10,880 bases of DNA from Gammaproteobacteria bacterium. Lineage in GTDB: Bacteria; Pseudomonadota; Gammaproteobacteria; DAOWEP01. Position 1 is the first letter of the stretch; every line of letters begins with the position of its first letter. A program made the translations under genes and the position numbers. Shown here piece by piece: positions 7,214 to 10,880 of this stretch. The notes beneath the pieces were generated by a model. That model ran no database searches. It was not told the origin of the DNA and saw nothing but the letters and a program-made list of their open reading frames with translations. The stretch covers positions 1 through 10,880 of the forward strand of contig DAOWEP010000058.1 of NCBI GenBank assembly GCA_030638455.1. The letters run 5' to 3'.

Positions 7214-8392
7214 ATGACCGATACAAAAGATACAACCGCTCTGGAACTAGCCAGCAAAGATCTGGAAAAGATCAAACAATGCGCCACCCAGAAATCATTT
7301 AAAGAAGACGAAGTCATCTTTTCTGAAGGTGATGAAGCCAACAATATGTATTTCATTGAATCAGGCGTATTGTCTGTGATGATTCAGAAATTCACCCAAC
7401 AGCAGACCGTAGACTCATTGAAGGCGGGAGATTGCTTTGGTGAAATGGCCTTTATCAATGGTGAGAGGCGTTCTGCCTCCGTGATCGCAATAACCGATGG
7501 CGTATTACTCGTGGTCGATCGGACTGCCTTCATGAAGTTGTTGTCAGAAGACGGGGAGCTAGCCTCCAGAATAATGGCGATTGTCGAAGCGCGTAACCAT
7601 AACCTTGCAGACAAGGAAACCCTGATTGATGATCATACCGCCGGCAGTGGTGAGAAATTCCACCTTGGGATCAAAGGGGATCCTTCATTGAGAGAGTCCG
7701 CATTTATGCGGGAGCGATATGAAAGCGTGGTAGACGGTATATTGCCACAACTGCAACCAGCACTGTATGACCTGCTCATGAATCGATGCGTATACGAAGT
7801 ACTGATTCACTTCAATAGTGGCGAGGTGCTGGTCAAATCCATATTTAATCCATTTGTAGATAATATACATCCGGTTGCAAAGTTGATCAGCAAAGCCTAC
7901 GTCAACCGACATTTTGCACTGGTGGATTATGATGAGAAGATCAAAATGGTCGGGCGCATAATGGGGCATCTCTCTAAAGATCCCAGCCTGGACAATCTGG
8001 ATGACATTAACAGGGGTAAGTTCGAAATGACCTACAAGTCATGGAACCCACTCAAACCGAAAGACATTGCCAATACGGTTTCCAGGCTTTTGTCGTTAAG
8101 AAACATACCGGACTTTTATTTGCGCAACTTTACCATCAGCATGATTCGTGACTCTATTCGTCTACAATTTAACTGTGACGGAACACACTTGCTTGACGGC
8201 GAGTCCTATCAGGAGTTCCTCAAGAACAATCTGATGGAGGACGACGATCCATTTGAGGTAGATCGACGCAAAGCCAGCCGAAGAGGCCAGACCAGCGATC
8301 CGGTATATCTGAAGGATTTTGCTGACCGCAGAAGACCACCGGGACGCCGTCAGGAAGACTGGGATGCGCTGTATCAGACACTGAACGCGTAA
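7214..8392 (+). CDS. Cyclic nucleotide-binding domain protein with unassigned C-terminal region
   Basis: Soluble protein of 392 residues. An N-terminal cNMP-binding (Crp-type) domain at about 15-130 has the phosphate-binding cassette FGEMAFINGERRSASV, with Gly76-Glu77 and Arg86-Ser87, the positions that contact cyclic nucleotide in Crp-like proteins. The nucleotide-binding residues are therefore present. No helix-turn-helix follows. Residues about 160-340 form a mixed region (YESVVDGILPQLQPALYDLL onward, with SIFNPFVDNIHPVAKL and TYKSWNPLKPKDIANTVSRL) that I do not recognise. The tail is very basic (DRRKASRRG, ADRRRPPGRR). The ATG at 7214 is chosen over the in-frame GTG at 7202, because GGAG at 7199-7202 then serves as a ribosome binding site about 11 bases upstream. 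A role as a cyclic-nucleotide-responsive adaptor or regulator is inference. Confidence 0.85.
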   Translation: MTDTKDTTALELASKDLEKIKQCATQKSFKEDEVIFSEGDEANNMYFIESGVLSVMIQKFTQQQTVDSLKAGDCFGEMAFINGERRSASVIAITDGVLLVVDRTAFMKLLSEDGELASRIMAIVEARNHNLADKETLIDDHTAGSGEKFHLGIKGDPSLRESAFMRERYESVVDGILPQLQPALYDLLMNRCVYEVLIHFNSGEVLVKSIFNPFVDNIHPVAKLISKAYVNRHFALVDYDEKIKMVGRIMGHLSKDPSLDNLDDINRGKFEMTYKSWNPLKPKDIANTVSRLLSLRNIPDFYLRNFTISMIRDSIRLQFNCDGTHLLDGESYQEFLKNNLMEDDDPFEVDRRKASRRGQTSDPVYLKDFADRRRPPGRRQEDWDALYQTLNA

Positions 8393-8439
8393 TTCTGAAT
8401 AATCATTAATTCCTGATCATAGAAAAAGAAAGTACTAAA

Positions 8440-8600
8440 TCAACCATCAGAACTACGTGCCCTGCGGGACACATTTTTAGAAAGGCAATTTTGTTTTCTG
8501 TTGCTTAAACCAACCAATACAATATTGGCATATATCACCAAGTGACCGTGGTTCTTTGAAGAAGCCATATCAATACCAGGAACCAAATCCCCATATTAAT
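8440..8600 (-). pseudogene. Decayed, internally deleted copy of the membrane-protein gene at 9355-9837
   Basis: Read on the minus strand from 8583, the frame gives VPGIDMASSKNHGHLVIYAN, then IVLVG, then LSNRKQNCLSK and a stop at 8440-8442. The first 25 residues match residues 17-42 of the intact protein (VLGIYMAASRNHGHLITYAN) at about 18 of 25 positions. The part from LSNRKQ matches its C-terminal LINRKQSCLSK. Everything between (residues 43-139 of the intact protein) is missing. The N-terminal codons are also lost: a TAA is in frame at 8596-8598, and the alignment becomes patchy beyond about 8590. An ATG at 8568 leaves a 42-codon frame, but with only part of TM2 it is unlikely to be functional. 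Confidence 0.8.
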
Positions 8601-8634
8601 CAGCACCTGACCCTGATTTTTCTTTATTAAGGGG

Positions 8635-8663
8635 CTGTCACAGATATATTTAACGACTATAAT
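8635..8663 (+). promoter_or_regulatory. Sigma-70-type promoter for the AhpD-like gene
   Basis: A perfect -10 TATAAT at 8658-8663 is preceded, after exactly 17 bases, by CTGTCA (8635-8640), which matches four of six bases of TTGACA. Transcription would begin near 8670, leaving a leader of about 20 bases with AGGA at 8680-8683. It is the clearest promoter in the window. Confidence 0.6.
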
Positions 8664-8690
8664 TAATCAGAGGTTCCCTAGGATAAATAT

Positions 8691-9251
8691 ATGCCTGCCG
8701 ATCAAACATTTGTAAACTCTATAAAAAAAGCCAGGGCTTACGGGATTGGCGAGTTCCTGGAAATTCTTGGGGAACTTTCACAGGAGAGCACCAAAAAAGG
8801 TCACCTGGAGCGAAAGGAAAAAGAACTCATTGTCCTGGGCATCGCTTTTGCCAAACAATGCAAACGCTGTATTGATATCCACACCGCAGATGCCATCAAA
8901 ATCGGTGCCAACAACAATGAAATTGAACAGGTAAAAAAAATCGCCTTATTCATGAGGGCAACACCTCATGGAAATGAAGAATTATGGAAATCCTGGAAAT
9001 CCTCATGGCATGAATTTAGCCTGGGGAAAGGCTCCATCAAGGCCCAACAACGTGAATTAATTGCTCTGGCAATTTCAATTATCAAGCAACACAAAAAAAA
9101 CATATGCTTCCATATTGAGAAGGCACTTGATGATGGTGCATCTAAAGAAGAAATCTTTGAAGTGGTTCCCCTGACTCTACTGATGGATGGCGCACCAGCC
9201 TTGTCACAGATACCAAGAATAGTCAAAACACTGGAAGAACTGTCTGATTAA
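8691..9251 (+). CDS. AhpD-like / carboxymuconolactone decarboxylase family protein, tandem domains
   Basis: Helical protein of 186 residues with two repeats of the CMD/AhpD fold. The first repeat (about 40-92) has KELIVLGIAFAKQCKRCIDIH, that is the AhpD-type CxxCxxxH motif with Cys57, Cys60 and His64, typical of thiol peroxidase-like or disulfide reductase members. The second (about 117-172) has RELIALAISIIKQHKKNICF followed by His141. By alignment both Cys positions are replaced (His134, Asn137) while the His is kept, so only the first repeat can run a CxxC redox cycle. The ATG at 8691 has AGGA at 8680-8683, 7 bases upstream, and a good promoter just before it. A peroxide or electrophile defence role is suggested by family only. 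No ahpC-like partner is present. Confidence 0.88.
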   Translation: MPADQTFVNSIKKARAYGIGEFLEILGELSQESTKKGHLERKEKELIVLGIAFAKQCKRCIDIHTADAIKIGANNNEIEQVKKIALFMRATPHGNEELWKSWKSSWHEFSLGKGSIKAQQRELIALAISIIKQHKKNICFHIEKALDDGASKEEIFEVVPLTLLMDGAPALSQIPRIVKTLEELSD

Positions 9252-9262
9252 TCTTAATATAA

Positions 9263-9289
9263 AGCCTGTCTTCCCCATGTTGCCAGGCT
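9263..9289. terminator. Possible bidirectional hairpin between convergent genes
   Basis: AGCCTG (9263-9268) and CAGGCT (9284-9289) form a perfect 6-bp stem with a 15-base loop, between the AhpD-like gene and the convergent membrane-protein gene. There is no T-tract directly after the stem on either strand, so a terminator role is only suggested by position. Confidence 0.3.
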
Positions 9290-9354
9290 GGCTAATAATA
9301 TTTAGTAAATAATTCGGGCTGAATCTATTACTTTGCTTATAACTTCAACGGCCA

Positions 9355-9837
9355 TCAATCAGAACCATACGCACTATGGGGCGCACTTTTGGAAAGACAG
9401 CTTTGTTTTCTGTTGATTAGGCCAACCATCGGTGTATCCGTCCGGGTTGCACGACTGGTTACGTGTTCTTTACCAGAACGCATAAAAAGAACCACCATAA
9501 GAACCAAACCAACCAGTATAGTTACAGATGCGATCGCTAATATTAGATTAATATTCCCAGCATCTATGAATTTACCATATAGCAGAAATAAACCCAGGAA
9601 TAAGGTAGCAGAACCTGCCTGATGTACGTAGAACTGTATGCGCGCAAACCTTGACGATGTGTTGTTCAACCATAATTTGTGGCATAACCCATACACAAAA
9701 GAAACAACAAAACCAACCAGCATAATATTGGCATATGTTATCAGGTGCCCATGGTTCCTTGAAGCGGCCATATAAATACCAAGAACCAGACCCACAATTG
9801 CATACCCGAGACCTGTTAACACATATTTTCTACCCAT
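9355..9837 (-). CDS. Four-helix membrane protein with clustered histidines, function unknown
   Basis: Predicted inner-membrane protein of 160 residues. Helices lie at about 5-25, 32-54, 66-88 and 97-119, followed by a polar cytoplasmic-looking tail (GKEHVTSRATRTDTPMVGLI to the end). His residues sit at or near helix ends: His29 and His31 in SRNHGHL, His53 in LCHKLW and His72 in YVHQAGS. The layout of a helix, MAASRNHGH, then a helix reading ANIMLVGFV resembles short proteins sometimes described as similar to heme-copper oxidase subunit I (MAASGxHxxxHAHLNLLGW-type). This is recalled resemblance, not proof, and heme or metal binding is unproven. The ATG at 9837 has an excellent GGAGG 5 bases upstream. 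A decayed partial copy lies at 8440-8600. The gene follows the TPR gene on the same strand after 71 bases and converges with the AhpD-like gene. Confidence 0.8.
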   Translation of the reverse strand: MGRKYVLTGLGYAIVGLVLGIYMAASRNHGHLITYANIMLVGFVVSFVYGLCHKLWLNNTSSRFARIQFYVHQAGSATLFLGLFLLYGKFIDAGNINLILAIASVTILVGLVLMVVLFMRSGKEHVTSRATRTDTPMVGLINRKQSCLSKSAPHSAYGSD

Positions 9838-9908
9838 TATATCCTCCGTTGTAACTGCATATAATGTTTCAAGCTCAACTGATGCGAGCGGTCGGGTGGA
9901 ACGTATTG

Positions 9909-10814
9909 TCAGGGCTGATCATCAAATATTTCTAACAATATTCCACTACTAAGCTTTTGCCAACTATCAAACAGCTGACAAACATCTTTAATATTGTGAT
10001 AGGCGACACCGAGCTTGCGCTCACTGTTCCATCCTTCTCTTTGCCCATAGTCATTAGACGCCAGCTCACGATCATGATACTCATGTGGCTTTCCCTCACT
10101 ACATTGGCGGCACAGGGTTCTAACATTGATTGTCCAGTCTTCAAATTCACAGTGGCTTTCTGAAAACAGTTCTTCCAGCTTTTCTATATCGGACTGGTTC
10201 TCTGCTGCTACACGCGCTATACAGGTCTTAAATGATGACTTTTCAAACAACTCAAGTGCGTTAAATACCGGGTACTCTCGTTCATCAATTTCACGAACAC
10301 CTGCTGCCGCACCATCATTAAGCACTACATCACCATAATGATAACCAGATTCCGGAAGTGGAATGCTATCTATTCTTACACGAACGGGATCAATTCTTGT
10401 GCCCCAAACCACCTCCCCTTTGTCAGCAGGATTTAACCTGACAGACGTAATACCAAAATCTTTTTCGATAGGGCCTTCACCATCACCCAGCTCTATTCCA
10501 TTTTCTTTCCATGCCTTTCTGGCAATACCCCAGTCTCTTAACGCGGTAGCGGCAATCGCAAGGTTCCACCTGGCCGCCTTGTCAGCCGGATCTATTTCAT
10601 TCGCTTTTTTATTAAATTCAAAAGACTCTGACCACCTACCCTGGTATTTATAGATAAGGCCAATGTTGTAATAACTTTCCGACCTCATAGGATCACAGTC
10701 AATCGCCGATAAATACCGTTCAATCGCTTCTTCGTCCTGCCCGCGCGCATCCAGCCGCTGACCTTCGTCATGCAGCCTTTGAGCTTTCTCTTTTTTAAAA
10801 TCGAACAGTTGCAA
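9909..10814 (-). CDS. Tetratricopeptide-repeat protein of unknown function
   Basis: Soluble protein of 301 residues. About three TPR units fill residues 11-112 (RLDARGQDEEAIERYLSAID, then SYYNIGLIYKYQGRWSESFE, then ARWNLAIAATALRDWGIARK). A distinct C-terminal region follows, with GEVVWGTRIDPVRVRIDSIP, LPESGYHYGDVVLNDG and YPVFNALELFE, then LCRQCSEGKPHEYHD with Cys235, Cys238, His244 and His247, a plausible zinc site. I recall similar TPR proteins in other proteobacteria but know no assigned function. The start is TTG at 10814. No nearby ATG fits the frame, and a full AAGGAG (10826-10821 on this strand) lies 6 bases upstream, so the TTG start is well supported. The promoter would lie at the edge of the window or beyond it. 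The gene is possibly co-transcribed with the membrane-protein gene 71 bases downstream. Confidence 0.85.
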   Translation of the reverse strand: MQLFDFKKEKAQRLHDEGQRLDARGQDEEAIERYLSAIDCDPMRSESYYNIGLIYKYQGRWSESFEFNKKANEIDPADKAARWNLAIAATALRDWGIARKAWKENGIELGDGEGPIEKDFGITSVRLNPADKGEVVWGTRIDPVRVRIDSIPLPESGYHYGDVVLNDGAAAGVREIDEREYPVFNALELFEKSSFKTCIARVAAENQSDIEKLEELFSESHCEFEDWTINVRTLCRQCSEGKPHEYHDRELASNDYGQREGWNSERKLGVAYHNIKDVCQLFDSWQKLSSGILLEIFDDQP

Positions 10815-10880
10815 TGAATACTCCTTGCTTGGTCCTAAGGTTCGTGGTTATGCGGTGAACTAATCATAGTTTAGCTTTAA

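Noticed and set aside
8389..8440. Terminator after the cNMP-binding gene
   Set aside because: No stable stem followed by a T-tract is visible in this short stretch before the relic.

Overview
The window looks like a chromosomal segment of a gammaproteobacterium. UPF0178 (YaiI), DeaD with its DbpA-type C-terminal domain, and the CtaA fragment all resemble gammaproteobacterial versions, and base composition is moderate (mid-40s % GC by eye). A heme A synthase implies an aerobic organism with an aa3-type (heme A) terminal oxidase. I cannot name a genus. There are no rRNA, tRNA or CRISPR features, and no transposase gene.

Layout. (1) 1-838: 3' part of a heme A synthase gene, convergent with the UPF0178/yaiI gene on the minus strand (840-1283), with only one base between them. 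(2) 1428-3287: a complete DEAD-box RNA helicase gene, deaD, transcribed divergently from yaiI, followed by about 470 bases without a gene. (3) 3758-6498: a signalling cluster of a small DUF2892-like membrane protein, a membrane hybrid histidine kinase starting immediately after it (TAAATG junction), and a stand-alone receiver protein. (4) 6499-7039: a 25-bp tandem duplication, then a minus-strand GFA-family (glutathione-dependent formaldehyde-activating enzyme-like) gene interrupted by an in-frame TAG, with its C-terminal coding sequence still readable past the stop. (5) 7214-8392: a cyclic-nucleotide-binding-domain protein with an unassigned C-terminal region. (6) 8440-9837: a two-domain AhpD/carboxymuconolactone-decarboxylase-like gene with a recognisable promoter. 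It is flanked by an intact four-helix membrane-protein gene (9355-9837, minus) and, on the other side, by a decayed partial copy of that same gene (8440-8600, minus). (7) 9909-10814: a minus-strand TPR protein of unknown function with a Cys/His cluster.

The best functional unit is the DUF2892-kinase-receiver cluster, probably a membrane-sensed phosphorelay whose output lies elsewhere: neither receiver has a DNA-binding or enzymatic output domain and no HPt domain is visible. The most informative structural observation is the relic at 8440-8600. It matches both ends of the 9355-9837 gene and lacks exactly 291 bp, the interval between two CCAACCA repeats in the intact gene. Together with the broken GFA gene and the tandem duplication, it marks 6.5-9.9 kb as a region of gene decay and local rearrangement. 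I did not find a clearly new multi-gene system such as a defence island. The novel material is at the level of individual domains and decay events.
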